Assembly: GCA_028820655.1 (NCBI GenBank)
Contig: JAPPIK010000006.1
Location: 46,841-110,840, forward strand
Reading direction: 5' to 3'
Length of the DNA stretch: 64,000 nt
Origin: Candidatus Poribacteria bacterium
GTDB lineage: Bacteria > Poribacteria > WGA-4E > JAJDTR01
Positions within the stretch are counted from its first letter, which is position 1. Each line of letters begins with the position of its first letter. Of the stretch, positions 40,210 through 50,920 are shown piece by piece. The translations under genes were made by a program, and so were the position numbers. Under the pieces are notes generated by a model. That model was not told the DNA's origin, ran no database searches, and saw only the letters and a program-made list of their open reading frames with translations.

Positions 40210-41418
40210 ATGTCGAGAACGGCTTGCTTGGTGGGAACATTGGATACGAAGGGTCCGGAGTTTAAGTTCCTTCGAGAGCGCATAGAGGCGAGTAACGTCG
40301 CAACCTACGTTATCAATACCGGTATTCTGGGAGATCCGCAATTCGAACCGGATGTGTCCGCCGAGCAAGTAGCGAACGCGGGCGGAACATCGCTGACTGC
40401 GCTCAGACATGAGGGTGATCGAGGAAATAGTGTCGCCGCGATGGCGAACGGAGCCGCACAGATTGTCGAGCGACTAAACAACGATGAAGTAATCGACGGC
40501 ATTATTTCACTTGGAGGATCGGCCGGAACAACCATTGGGACGACCGCAATGCGGGCGCTGCCTGTCGGTGTTCCGAAGCTGATGGTTTCCACGTTAGCCT
40601 CCGGCGATACCAGCCCCTATGTGGACACGAAAGATATAACGATGATGTATTCTGTCGTGGACATCGCCGGCGTTAACAGCCTCTCGCGCCAAATCCTGAC
40701 GAATGCCGCGGGGGCGATTGCCGGTATGATTAACGCCGAGGTGCCCGAAGCCGATGACAAACCTTTAATTGCCGCGACAATGTTTGGAGTGACAACCCCG
40801 TGTGTGACCAAGGCCCGCGAGATTCTTGAAGCAGCCGGATATGAAGTCCTTGTTTTCCACGCGACGGGTACCGGTGGACGTGCAATGGAAGATCTGGTGC
40901 GCGGCGGATTTATCGTGGGCGTCCTTGATGCCACAACGACCGAATTGGCCGACGAGTTGGTTGGCGGAGTGTTGAGCGCGGGCCCGGACCGCCTCGAAGC
41001 CGCGGGAAATCAGCCCATTCCGCAGGTGGTCGCGCCGGGTGCGTTGGATATGGTGAACTTCGGTCCGCCCGATACAGTGCCGGAGAAATTCAAGGAGAGG
41101 AAGTTCTACCAACATAACCCCACAATCACGCTCATGCGCACAACCGTAGACGAAAATGCCGAGTTGGGGAAAATCATGGCGCAAAAACTGAGCCGGGCAA
41201 AAGGACCGACTACCGTGATGATTCCCAAGGGAGGCGTCTCCGCCATCGACGCTCACGGGCAACCGTTCGATTCGCCGGAAGCCAGGGCGGCGTGGATTGA
41301 AAACTTGAAGGCAAACGCGGCGGACAATGTGAAGGTTATAGAGATGGACAACAACATAAACGATGACACATTCGCCACGCGGCTTGCCGAGACGTTGTTG
41401 CAGAGCTTAAACCACTAA
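40210..41418 (+). CDS. Tm-1-like ATP-binding domain protein (UPF0261 family)
   Basis: CLVGTLDTKGPEFKFLRERIE; GIISLGGSAGTTIGTTAMRALPVGVPKLMVSTLASGDTSPYV; MFGVTTPCVTKAREILE. Confidence 0.92.
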   Translation: MSRTACLVGTLDTKGPEFKFLRERIEASNVATYVINTGILGDPQFEPDVSAEQVANAGGTSLTALRHEGDRGNSVAAMANGAAQIVERLNNDEVIDGIISLGGSAGTTIGTTAMRALPVGVPKLMVSTLASGDTSPYVDTKDITMMYSVVDIAGVNSLSRQILTNAAGAIAGMINAEVPEADDKPLIAATMFGVTTPCVTKAREILEAAGYEVLVFHATGTGGRAMEDLVRGGFIVGVLDATTTELADELVGGVLSAGPDRLEAAGNQPIPQVVAPGALDMVNFGPPDTVPEKFKERKFYQHNPTITLMRTTVDENAELGKIMAQKLSRAKGPTTVMIPKGGVSAIDAHGQPFDSPEARAAWIENLKANAADNVKVIEMDNNINDDTFATRLAETLLQSLNH

Positions 41419-41914
41419 GGCAGTTTTCCTTCGTGCCGGGAGAACTCTGACACCTTCGCGGACTTCCCCTGTGCCGTCCCATGGTTGCCACCTATCCCGT
41501 CCCCTTCCCGCTCATTCCGGATTGCCATATTCAGACCATGACGCGCGCGAATAACGATCAACCGACCGAAATAGGAGGGTTCAAGCGATCAAGTGGCGAG
41601 TTCGATAGAAATGACGGGATTATAAAGATGCTCCAGACGAGCGAATAAATCAACGAAACGGATCAAACGTGCAGTAGATCTCCCATAGAAAGATTGGCTC
41701 CCCTAGTACCGGATTGCAATCGCCAAATGGTCGAACTCCCCACCTCGTGGCTTCACCGGAGGCAAATTTGGCTTGAAACAGCCTTGAGAGATTTGATACA
41801 CTGTCCTTTGATGACTTCGGCTCAAGCCCCCGGATTGAAGAACCTCCAAGGGTTTTAGCGTCATTCTGTTTAGCCGGAAAACCGCACCCAAGGATTAAAT
41901 TGGAGAAAACAAGG

Positions 41915-42466
41915 ATGAAACGCAGTCTCTGCATTCCGCTGCTAGTCGTGTCTTGCTTCGTAGCAGGTTGCAATGCCGGCTTCATGAGCGCTCTCGTGGC
42001 ACCGCAGGAGTGGAGCGAAAATTACGCGCTGCTTGAGGGAGCAACCTGTACCGCTCCAGGTATGATTGACGGAGATTTGGAAACTGTAGCCGTATCCCAA
42101 GGTCGTAATATTGTGGTTAATTTACCAACGCGCAAGACAATCCACCGAATAGTCATACGTGAGACAAATATCGAAGATTTGATCGTATATCATAAGATTG
42201 GCGGAGAAGGGGAGTGGAAAAGAATCGATAAGATTAAGAAAAAGCGTCCATCGACAATCGACATGCGAGTCAGCGTTGTTACGGACGCCATTCGAATCAG
42301 GGTTGGAGGAACTTTCGACGATGAAAGGATTGCGGGACAATATTCCTACCAGATTGGCGCGGTAAGAAACCGTCAGGTCAAGCGCGGCGCCCCTGCCGCA
42401 AAAGAGATTGAACTCTACGGGTTTGTACAGAAAAAACCTCAAGCAACGAGTGAATCCTCAAATTAA
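41915..42466 (+). CDS. Putative lipoprotein, discoidin-like
   Basis: MKRSLCIPLLVVSCFVAGCNAG lipobox; beta-rich IHRIVIRETNIEDLIVYHKIGGEGEWKRI. Confidence 0.7.
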   Translation: MKRSLCIPLLVVSCFVAGCNAGFMSALVAPQEWSENYALLEGATCTAPGMIDGDLETVAVSQGRNIVVNLPTRKTIHRIVIRETNIEDLIVYHKIGGEGEWKRIDKIKKKRPSTIDMRVSVVTDAIRIRVGGTFDDERIAGQYSYQIGAVRNRQVKRGAPAAKEIELYGFVQKKPQATSESSN

Positions 42467-42502
42467 TGCGTCGACTTCGCTACGATCCCGCCGCAGCAAA
42501 AT

Positions 42503-45304
42503 TCAGCCGCCTTGTGCTCGCCGCTTAGCTCGCAACAGCCGCCCCATGTTCCCCTCGCCTTGAATCGCAGCCGAAGCGTTATTCTCCCTCGCTAATACCA
42601 TCTTTGCCAAATCCACCTTCCGAGATATTTGCGCGCTCTTTGATATTCCAGCCAATTCCGCTTTGCGGGCGCTCAGTCGGCTCATCGTTCCGGTTGACTC
42701 GCCTTTCTCGCTGCGGCGAAACGCCGCCACCTGTTCCCGAAGTTGCGTGACGTAGCCGCTAGCCACGCTGAATCGGCGAAGAATCATCTCAAGCACAAAC
42801 ATGAGAATTCCCGCCATTAGAAGTAGATGCGAAAGTGATTGGGGTGTCTCGACCGCGGTGCCGGTATGTTTCGCAATCTGCTTGGGGGTAGGTTCAAAAA
42901 TGCCGTTCGTACGCCTGGCGAGCGAGCCGAGAAGCCGAAGGTTGGTTTCAAACTCGCTGTACTCCGCGGGATATGAAAGCGCAAGATTCGCCCGCCTCGT
43001 TCCGCTAACGCGGCCGTCACGTTCCATTTGCGCCGTGACCAAATAGACTCCGGTCTCACCGATAGTGAATTCCCCGATGAACCGTGTCGGCGTTTGCCGA
43101 TGCATCTCGACGATTTTCCCCGCTCCATTAGGCGGTGCGACGCGAACATCGAACCTCTGATTACTGGTAACTGTACCGGCGTTTGCAATATCGATAACTA
43201 CTTGGCCGACACCGCCACGGTGAGAAACGTCGAGGTCGAAGTCCCCGCTGCCCTCGTGCGCGGGCGCCGCCCAATTCACCACTTGCCCCCAAAATTTGCC
43301 AAACTGTTCCCATTCTATCCACTCCGCCGCCCACCCGGGTTTCACATCCGAGGTAAACGCCGCGGTTTTTCCGAATCCGTAATGCCATGCAGCGAGAATC
43401 GGGTGTTCTTCGTGAGAACGGATATAAACCTGACTGTATTCCTTTTCCGAAGTTGCAATGTAGCCGTGCAATCTCGGCAACTGGACAATACCCGCCATGA
43501 TCCTCGACCCGGGCTCGCTAATTACCGGTTGAAAAGCCCCCTGAACCATGTATTTCTGGGTTTGTCTCACCTCATCCGCCAGTATCTTCGGCAATTGATT
43601 CACATTGGCGACGGCCACATAGTTCCCTTTTCCTCGCTCCGCAATCGCTTGCATGAGGTCCTGCGCAGCATCGCCGGTAGCAATCGTCGTCACATAAATG
43701 TCGTCACCCGCGATCCGTTCCGCCAACGTGTTAAAATCCCCGTGAGACCTGCCGTCGGACAGAAGAATTAGATGCTTCTGTTTGACTTCAAGGGCCCTGA
43801 GTTTATCGTGCGCTCGCTTGAGTGCGGGATACATCTTTGTGCCGCCCGAGGGGGTTAGTCTGCCAACTTCGCGGATAATCTTCTCATGATCCGTCGTGGG
43901 CGAGATCTCTAAGCCGATGTTGGCGGCAAAACCGATTACACCCGCCATGTCCTTCTTATCCAACTCGCGCACCCCGGCTCGAATACCTTCAATCGCCAGT
44001 TGAATCTTCTGATCCGCTCCGACGTAATTTGCCATGCTTCCGGACGTATCGATAACGAACATCAGCGCCAAGGATTCTTTCCGCTGCTTCGGTGTCATGT
44101 CAACGGGCAAAACTCGCTCAAGGGCGGTGTCGTGATAGCCGCCCATCCCGAATGCGCGCTCCCCGCCGATCACTACCAATCCCTTCCCCAGGTCGCGGAC
44201 ATAGCTCTCAATCGGATCCATCCGCGCCTTTGAAAGATCATCAGCCGATACGTTGCTCAGAATCACTACCGCAAAGTTCCGCAATTCGGCTAACTCGGTC
44301 GTGAGTTCATGCGGCAAAGCGATGTCCACCGCGAAACCGCTGGTTTCAAGGACGCCTCTTAGTGCATCGGTCTGCCCCGCGTCGCCCGCTACATACAGTA
44401 TGTGAGGTTTGCCACTCACACTGACATAACCGTATGCTTCGTTGTTCTCTAGAATGGCATCCCGCTCCGTAATCTTGAATTGATAGGTGTAACTCCCCTG
44501 CTCCGGGATCCGTTGCTCCGGTAATTTGACTTCTTGTTTCCCCGGTTTCAGCGTAATAGACTGTGCATCAGAAACCGGTTTGCCGTCACGGTGCAGTTGA
44601 ATCTCCACCGGCTTGGTCCCCGTGCTTTCGACAATCGCGCGCACGGAGAACGTTTGACCGGATATCACCTGCGAAGGAAGATGAAGCTCCCGCACCCAGA
44701 CCTCGTCGGCTCTGGCGGAATTCAGCGGGATCGTAAAGATTTCAATCCCGCTCGCTTGAGCGAGGTCCACGAGTGGATTCAAATCGCCGGCGTTCTGCAA
44801 TCCATCGCTCAGGAGCACGATTCGCTTCTGCCCATCGTCGGGTAGAATGCGCATCGCTAGATGAAGCGCCTCCGAGATGTCCGTCGCATCATAATCCAGC
44901 GCCGCTTCCGACAGGATAGCGGGTGTGAAATCCGGTTGCACCGTCTTCGAGTGCATGGGAGTGGAAGCTGTCGACTGCGCGGCGAACGAGATGACACTGT
45001 ACAGATCGGTCGGCTCCAACTCGTCAATCGCGGCATTGATTAGATCGATTCCCTTCTGCCGTTCTCCCGTTGGGACACTCTCCGAAACATCCATGAGGAA
45101 GGCAACAGCGAGCACATCGTCGCGGTGGTTGCGGTGCAGACCCGCCAGCGCCAGGACAAAACACAGTACGGCAATCGTTCGCAGGAGGAGCGTGGTCGAC
45201 TTCCTCCATTGCGAGGCTTCGACGCGCGTGCCGCGATGGATGATCAGCAGCAGTGGAATGCTAATGAATAACAACAAGAAAAGGGGAGTGTCAAGGTGAA
45301 CCAT
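42503..45304 (-). CDS. Large VWA-domain membrane protein (BatA-like N-term, VWA regions, glutamine-amidotransferase-like fold)
   Basis: AFLMDVSESVPTGERQKGIDLI; MFVIDTSGSMANYVGADQKIQLAIEGIRAG; VVIGGERAFGMGGYHDTALERVLPVDM. Confidence 0.9.
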   Translation of the reverse strand: MVHLDTPLFLLLFISIPLLLIIHRGTRVEASQWRKSTTLLLRTIAVLCFVLALAGLHRNHRDDVLAVAFLMDVSESVPTGERQKGIDLINAAIDELEPTDLYSVISFAAQSTASTPMHSKTVQPDFTPAILSEAALDYDATDISEALHLAMRILPDDGQKRIVLLSDGLQNAGDLNPLVDLAQASGIEIFTIPLNSARADEVWVRELHLPSQVISGQTFSVRAIVESTGTKPVEIQLHRDGKPVSDAQSITLKPGKQEVKLPEQRIPEQGSYTYQFKITERDAILENNEAYGYVSVSGKPHILYVAGDAGQTDALRGVLETSGFAVDIALPHELTTELAELRNFAVVILSNVSADDLSKARMDPIESYVRDLGKGLVVIGGERAFGMGGYHDTALERVLPVDMTPKQRKESLALMFVIDTSGSMANYVGADQKIQLAIEGIRAGVRELDKKDMAGVIGFAANIGLEISPTTDHEKIIREVGRLTPSGGTKMYPALKRAHDKLRALEVKQKHLILLSDGRSHGDFNTLAERIAGDDIYVTTIATGDAAQDLMQAIAERGKGNYVAVANVNQLPKILADEVRQTQKYMVQGAFQPVISEPGSRIMAGIVQLPRLHGYIATSEKEYSQVYIRSHEEHPILAAWHYGFGKTAAFTSDVKPGWAAEWIEWEQFGKFWGQVVNWAAPAHEGSGDFDLDVSHRGGVGQVVIDIANAGTVTSNQRFDVRVAPPNGAGKIVEMHRQTPTRFIGEFTIGETGVYLVTAQMERDGRVSGTRRANLALSYPAEYSEFETNLRLLGSLARRTNGIFEPTPKQIAKHTGTAVETPQSLSHLLLMAGILMFVLEMILRRFSVASGYVTQLREQVAAFRRSEKGESTGTMSRLSARKAELAGISKSAQISRKVDLAKMVLARENNASAAIQGEGNMGRLLRAKRRAQGG

Positions 45305-45664
45305 GGCAAAAGGGATCAACCGAACGGATAGTGAGGGCGATAGCAAATCCCTCAACCGAATGGATAGTGAAGTGAGGGAGCGACTGATCGGCTAGGGACG
45401 GCGCTGGAACTCCCATAGCAAATCTCTCAACAATAGACTGGACAAGGAATTAACCACCTCGCACCGGCAAAAGTGAGAGGTGCGAATGGACCTAATGGGA
45501 CACGATGCCGTGGACTCATACGAGCGAGGGCCGCGCTCTAGCATCCGAACTACTACCCATGAAAGAGGCGTGCGCTCGACTCAAATGCAATCTCATTGTG
45601 AATGCACCGGCTGAAACCCTCGCGACCGCTTAGATTTTCCGACCACGAACACCTTCAGGAATAC

Positions 45665-46084
45665 TCAAAACAGGTCTTCTCCTGGCAGTTCCGATGCCTG
45701 CCGAATCCAATTCGCCATTTGCTCTTCGTCGTACGGAGTATCCTCGTGGATGTGAAAATAGCGCACCGCCTCATGCTTGGATTTGACGGGAGGGACAGGA
45801 CACAGCGACGCGCCGTTAAGGAAAGTCACCTTGATATACTTCGTGAAGCAATGGAACGAGAGGAACCAGCCCCGACCCTCAACGCCGTAGAAGGGAGAGT
45901 TCCACCTCACCGCCTTGCGAACTTGGGGCACGGTGCGGGCGATGAGCGCGTCCAGGCTGCGTCCGGCGCCGTGTTTCCAGCCCGGCATGGCCGCGATGTA
46001 TGCCCGTACGGGGGCGTCGCCGTCACCCTTTGGAATTTGCGGGTTGCCGCCGGACAGAAGTTTCGGTTTATCTGCGTTTTTCAT
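45665..46084 (-). CDS. DUF1801-family protein
   Basis: LDALIARTVPQVRKAVRWNSPFYGVEGRGWFLSFHCFTKYIKVTFLNGASL. Confidence 0.8.
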   Translation of the reverse strand: MKNADKPKLLSGGNPQIPKGDGDAPVRAYIAAMPGWKHGAGRSLDALIARTVPQVRKAVRWNSPFYGVEGRGWFLSFHCFTKYIKVTFLNGASLCPVPPVKSKHEAVRYFHIHEDTPYDEEQMANWIRQASELPGEDLF

Positions 46085-46507
46085 ATAGATGATTATACCT
46101 TATCACAATTGGACAACCAATGGTGCTAGTTCGAAATCTCGAGGATAACGAGGACAATAGGCGGGACATTCTGTCCCAACACTGGTGAAGAATCTACCGC
46201 AGAGGCTAGTGAAGTCACCTTGGCTTTGCGCGAAAGTGCAATTCTGAATTGCCATATTGTAGGGTGCAATCAAGCGAGTGGATAGCGAGTGATCAAGGGA
46301 GTGGCTAGCGACCGCGATAGAAATCCCATAGAAATCCCTGCGCACCAGCCTTTGAAAGCACCTGTGGCACGACAAGTGTATAGTACCGGACAGTAACTCA
46401 CATCGGAGTCTCGCGCGTGCCCAAGCGAGAAAATATCGACCAACCGACTAAACCGGATTGTACTGAAGGGGAGTGTTATGTAAATGGGCGAGAAACTGGG
46501 GATGGGA

Positions 46508-46870
46508 TTATGAGGAAACGTCTTGCAGCGCTTCGACCATTTCGCGCAGTTGCTGAATTTCGGTTCTGATTTCCTTCCAGTCTCTTTCCTTATAGGCAAT
46601 AACGATTTGAGGGATTGCTACGGCGGCGGCTATTAACCCAACGAGTGCGATCACCATAAGCCGCATATCCCCGAGTCTTTTGTCTACGGCGTCAATTCTG
46701 GCACTCAAGCTTCTATCTAAGCCATCAATTTTAAGATCTATGTACTCCCGCGTGCGCTTTTCGGACACCGCAATTTCTTCTCGGATGACAGCGCGCAACT
46801 CCTCCTTCGTCAATTCGGCAATGGCAGGTGATGCCACAAGTAGCGAATATAGAACTGTTATGAACTTCAT
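46508..46870 (-). CDS. Small membrane protein with signal peptide, coiled coil and C-terminal TM
   Basis: MKFITVLYSLLVASPAIAELTKEELRAVIREEIAVSEKRTREYIDLKIDGLDRSL. Confidence 0.65.
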   Translation of the reverse strand: MKFITVLYSLLVASPAIAELTKEELRAVIREEIAVSEKRTREYIDLKIDGLDRSLSARIDAVDKRLGDMRLMVIALVGLIAAAVAIPQIVIAYKERDWKEIRTEIQQLREMVEALQDVSS

Positions 46871-47039
46871 GAGTGGCCAATCAAGCGAAAAGCGATCAAG
46901 TGACCGGATAGGGAACGCGATAGAAAACCCCGCGCGAAAGTATCTACCGAAAATACGACAACCTGTAGGAGCGATCTCCGAATCGCGACTCCGAACCATC
47001 GTCGTGACACGCGTGCCCCGCTTTCAGGAAGGATGTGAA

Positions 47040-47112
47040 TGGAGCAGACGGGATTCGAACCCGTGACCTCATCCGTGCGAGGGATGCGCTCTCCCATCTG
47101 AGCTACTGCCCC
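47040..47112 (-). tRNA. tRNA-Ala (CGC)
   Basis: RC ggggcagtagctcagatgggagagcgcatccctcgcacggatgaggtcacgggttcgaatcccgtctgctcc; anticodon loop CTCGCAC. Confidence 0.95.
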
Positions 47113-47212
47113 GTATGGCGTTGAATTATTGAATTGTGTTATGACGGCAAATTATTTTCCCGCTAGGCGTAACGCCGCGTATTAAAAGTATGTATGTCTT
47201 CATGACGATGTT

Positions 47213-47512
47213 TTATTCGAATCTCCCAATTTCTTCCAAATTCGTACTTTCTATTGAACCGTCCTTGTAACATTCATACCACTCGTTAGCATTGGGAATA
47301 TTCGTCATCTCCTTCTCCGCCCGCTTGGCATCTTCTTTGGATTTCCAGTACACGATGTCCGTGTAGCCGCCGGTATTATCTTTGTGAATTTCCCATTTTA
47401 TAAAACCGGGCCGCTTCGTCATCCAACTCTCAACCACTTGATTGGCAATTTCAAGCAAATGCTCTTCGGTAACCTCGTCTGCCAGTTGATAGGTGATGAT
47501 GTCTTTGTACAT
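47213..47512 (-). CDS. Small ABM-like (ferredoxin-like fold) hypothetical protein
   Basis: MTKRPGFIKWEIHKDNTGGYTDIVYWKSKEDAKRAEKEM. Confidence 0.6.
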   Translation of the reverse strand: MYKDIITYQLADEVTEEHLLEIANQVVESWMTKRPGFIKWEIHKDNTGGYTDIVYWKSKEDAKRAEKEMTNIPNANEWYECYKDGSIESTNLEEIGRFE

Positions 47513-47822
47513 GTCGTTCGCGTGGCCTGCTCGGCGATCTCGCGATTCGCTCTGCGGCTTCGGTAGAGATTAGTGACAAATCATTTAAAGCGGATTGTGA
47601 CAAACTTACAATTGGCACAAGCACATCTATATGCGCTTGCCCTAGCCCCGCCATGCTTTATGTCTTGGTCATTTCCTCAGGAACGTTACTTAGTTCAGCT
47701 TACAGTTTATGATATGACGATCCGAATTCTTCTACTCATTCGTGTTTGTTCTTTGGAATCGCCATAACCTATATTGTACAAAAAACTGAGATTAAGCTTC
47801 GCAAGTAAGAAGATATCAAATA

Positions 47823-48689
47823 CTAAATGTTCGCGAGAACAAAATCTCTTGGAAATACCATTACTTCTCGTACTATTTTTGATTTGTAGGCATTGTGTTG
47901 GATTGAGAATCCTCTTGTCTGCATTTTTGCATATAGATTATTGATGAACGGCACATCGTCATATGTCATAATCCATTTTTTGAACGATGATTTTTCTAAA
48001 AATTCCGACAGTTCCTCGTGGTCTTTCTTGTTGTAATGGTTGAGATATAAAGATTGACCCTTTTGAAAATATGGTGGATCAAGAAAAATAAAATGTTGGT
48101 TTGCATTTTTTCGTCGCTCAAGTTTTCGCAACAACTCTATCCCGTCCAGGTTACAAACCTCAATTTTATTTTGAAATTCTTTTATTTTTTCCAATCGTTC
48201 AATAATTGTATTTTTACTAAAGCGTGCGTCAACTTTCCATTGTCCAGATTGATTCATTCCGCCAATTGGCCCACCACTCATAATCCCAGAACGATTTGTT
48301 CTATTTAAAAACAAAGTGGCAAATGCGAGTTTCTTCTCATTTGTAGGAGAAGAAAAAACTGCTTTTTGCTTTTTCCATTCCTCAATTGTGACTTTCGTTC
48401 GCTTCAATTTTCTTATGAGATAATCCGTGTCCGAAACTGCCACTCTCCAAAAAGTATAAATTGCGTTGTCTAAGTCATTAATAGTGATTTTTTCGACATG
48501 ACCAGCAATGAGCAGAGCGAGAGAAGCACCTGCTCCACCTGCATATGGCTCCACTAAAATAATCTTTTCATTTTGCTCAAAGTTTTTCTCTATTGCGTCA
48601 AGTAATCTTGAGGCAAGACGGGTTTTGCCGCCTGGATACCGGAACGGACTAGGGAAACCCGAAAGTTTTTGGTCAGCTTTATTTTTCAT
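47823..48689 (-). CDS. DNA adenine methylase, D12 class
   Basis: PFRYPGGKTRLASRLL; FIFLDPPYFQKGQSLYLNHYNKKDHEELSEFL. Confidence 0.92.
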   Translation of the reverse strand: MKNKADQKLSGFPSPFRYPGGKTRLASRLLDAIEKNFEQNEKIILVEPYAGGAGASLALLIAGHVEKITINDLDNAIYTFWRVAVSDTDYLIRKLKRTKVTIEEWKKQKAVFSSPTNEKKLAFATLFLNRTNRSGIMSGGPIGGMNQSGQWKVDARFSKNTIIERLEKIKEFQNKIEVCNLDGIELLRKLERRKNANQHFIFLDPPYFQKGQSLYLNHYNKKDHEELSEFLEKSSFKKWIMTYDDVPFINNLYAKMQTRGFSIQHNAYKSKIVREVMVFPRDFVLANI

Positions 48690-49965
48690 TGTTTTTTGAG
48701 TGTGTGAGATCTAACATCGCACCAATGATTACTGACATGGCAACGGTTTGTTCAAAGTTAGCAGTGTTTGTATACTCATGTGCCCCAGACTGTAGTAGTT
48801 GAGTTAAACTCTTGGCATTGCCGATACTATTGTTTGCCAATGTTGTTTTTTGGTCCTTCGAAAGGGTTGTTTTTGCGTCTGTAAAATTACAGTTCACATA
48901 TTCTGCAAGTTTACCCATTTCAGAAGCTGCAGACTCAACAAGTAAACGTAAAGACGTTCTGATAATTGCGGGAAATTTCTTGGACAGCTTGGCAGATTTA
49001 CTGATATAGAAATCATGTAATTCTAGTATGTCCCTATAGAAGTCATTTGTATCGCCTTTGTTTAAAATCAAATCTCTACCAAAGAACTTCTGTTTCTCAC
49101 CTTTCTCTCTCTGCGTTTTTCTTGCCCCTCCTTCCTCGTTTGATTTTTCTACTTCATTTTCATGAAAAGGAAGTGTTGGCTGAATAGCGTCTTTTGGCTT
49201 GTCGCCAAAAAGCTCGCTCATAAATCTAATAGTCTCAGGCTTGTGATAAACATTTGCGACAGTTACATTGTCTTTAATAACTTTATCAAACAGTTTGTCA
49301 AGTCGAGCGTAAGACTCTTTTTCATCTGCCGTGAAAATCAACTTGCCACCGCAAACATCTACTCCCAAGTATGAACGGGATTCTGGATTGGACATGATAC
49401 GATTGATTGTAGATACTTTTAGTTTCTTTGTGTTAATCTTTTTATCTAACTCCTTCTGAACAACGAAAACGGCCTGCATTGCGGGAGAAAGTTTTCCCTC
49501 AAATTTATATGCAAACCTATCCTGTTCTGCAGTTCCCCAGGAATCTTGCCCGACACCGTCGTTTTTGCCTGTATGGTCCAACTTAATCCACTCCGCTGCA
49601 GACTTTTCATCATCGTAAACAAAAGACTGAATGTACGTAGGCGCGCTCTTTTTTGTTTTGCGTAGAATTTGAAATGCCTTTTTTGTTTTTTTATCTTTAA
49701 TCCAAGACTGGTCGTGTAAACACTTGATTGCAACTGTTCGTCTGTTGCCATCTAGCACACGATATTCTCCTGAATCTATCTCTACAACCCTAAAGTCTTT
49801 GGCTTCGTCTAGTCCATAATCTAAAATATGCTTCGCTAAATTTACAATTTCTGATCCCTTTTCTCCTAGCATCAAATCAATCGCTTCCTGTTGATTCTCC
49901 ACAGGATCAAAGCGGTAGTTTTCTGGGTTTACTATAAGCTTGCTGAAATGAATTGTTTTTTTCAT
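48679..49965 (-). CDS. ParB/Srx-fold N-terminal domain protein
   Basis: SKLIVNPENYRFDPVENQQEAIDLML; YRVLDGNRRTVAIKCLHD (ParB-like GNRR); overlaps the methylase start by 11 bp. Confidence 0.8.
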   Translation of the reverse strand: MKKTIHFSKLIVNPENYRFDPVENQQEAIDLMLGEKGSEIVNLAKHILDYGLDEAKDFRVVEIDSGEYRVLDGNRRTVAIKCLHDQSWIKDKKTKKAFQILRKTKKSAPTYIQSFVYDDEKSAAEWIKLDHTGKNDGVGQDSWGTAEQDRFAYKFEGKLSPAMQAVFVVQKELDKKINTKKLKVSTINRIMSNPESRSYLGVDVCGGKLIFTADEKESYARLDKLFDKVIKDNVTVANVYHKPETIRFMSELFGDKPKDAIQPTLPFHENEVEKSNEEGGARKTQREKGEKQKFFGRDLILNKGDTNDFYRDILELHDFYISKSAKLSKKFPAIIRTSLRLLVESAASEMGKLAEYVNCNFTDAKTTLSKDQKTTLANNSIGNAKSLTQLLQSGAHEYTNTANFEQTVAMSVIIGAMLDLTHSKNNEK

Positions 49966-50176
49966 AAATTATTTGCTGTCAACCAAACCGAAAAAATCGT
50001 TGCAAAAGGATAATCCGAAGGGATTCGGGATTTCCTCAAAGAGATTGGTTCGAACTTCCACATCAAGGAGCGGGCACTGGGGTGCGTACTGAAATCCTTG
50101 GCGGGTAAGGCAAAAAATGGGATTCCGCTTTCCACAGCGGCGTGCACATTCCCACCCTTAGCGCGAAACTGAAAAA

Positions 50177-50266
50177 TGGCGGAGAGAGTGGGATTCGAAC
50201 CCACGGTGCAGTTGCCCGCACAACAGTTTTCGAGACTGTCCAGTTCAACCACTCCTGCATCTCTCC
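50177..50266 (-). tRNA. tRNA-Ser (CGA), CCA encoded
   Basis: RC ggagagatgcaggagtggttgaactggacagtctcgaaaactgttgtgcgggcaactgcaccgtgggttcgaatcccactctctccgcca; long variable arm. Confidence 0.95.
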
Positions 50267-50272
50267 GCGGGT

Positions 50273-50725
50273 TCAACGGCGTTCATCGAAAAAGGATCGA
50301 AGTAAAGCGCGGCTTTCCTCGCCCAAGACGCCTTTGACGACGTTCACTCTATGATTTAATCGTGCCTCTTGCAATATGTCAAACACGCTGCCCGCCGCTC
50401 CAAACTTCGGTTCCGAAGCGGCGAAAACCACCCGCGGGATACGCGCCAAAACAATCGCGCCGGCACACATGGGACACGGTTCCAAGGTGACGTATAGCGT
50501 CGTATCCGTTAGCCGCCAATCCCCGACGCACCGCGACGCGGATCGAATGGCGAGCACTTCCGCGTGCGCCGTGGCATCCTTCGTCGATTCGCGTCCGTTA
50601 TGTGAACGGGAGAGTACCGCCCCCTCTCTGACGATCAACGCGCCGACGGGAACTTCGCCCCGTTTGGCTGCCTGCCTCGCAAGTTCAAGTGCGTCGCGCA
50701 TCCAAAACTCGTCTGACATATTCAA
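50273..50725 (-). CDS. tadA: tRNA-specific adenosine deaminase
   Basis: DATAHAEVLAIRSA (HAE) and LEPCPMCAGAIVLARI (PCxxC). Confidence 0.93.
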   Translation of the reverse strand: MNMSDEFWMRDALELARQAAKRGEVPVGALIVREGAVLSRSHNGRESTKDATAHAEVLAIRSASRCVGDWRLTDTTLYVTLEPCPMCAGAIVLARIPRVVFAASEPKFGAAGSVFDILQEARLNHRVNVVKGVLGEESRALLRSFFDERR

Positions 50726-50920
50726 ACGTAACTTGGGATTTACGCGGGCTACCCCAATCCATAGAAAAAAGGTGGGGTGTAAAGAAGTGTATACTACGTA
50801 TGATTAATCAAATTATGTATTACGTATTACGCATCACGCAATACTGTGTCGTTATGCGGCGTAAGTCCTAAAACGTCAAGTTAAATGTTATCAACTTCTC
50901 CCATGATACCTATTGCGATA

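Noticed and set aside
43028-43771. 247-aa plus-strand ORF
   Set aside because: Antisense to the VWA protein; no domain signal
47113-47820. Duplicate tRNA 3' end (att site) bounding the AT-rich cassette
   Set aside because: No clear copy of a tRNA 3' segment was visible on the far side of the methylase gene
49980-50165. Relic coding fragment next to tRNA-Ser(CGA) as an insertion scar
   Set aside because: A plausible peptide (EGIRDFLKEIGSNFHIKERALGCVLKSLAGKAKNG) can be read but there is no start and I could not match it; too weak to claim
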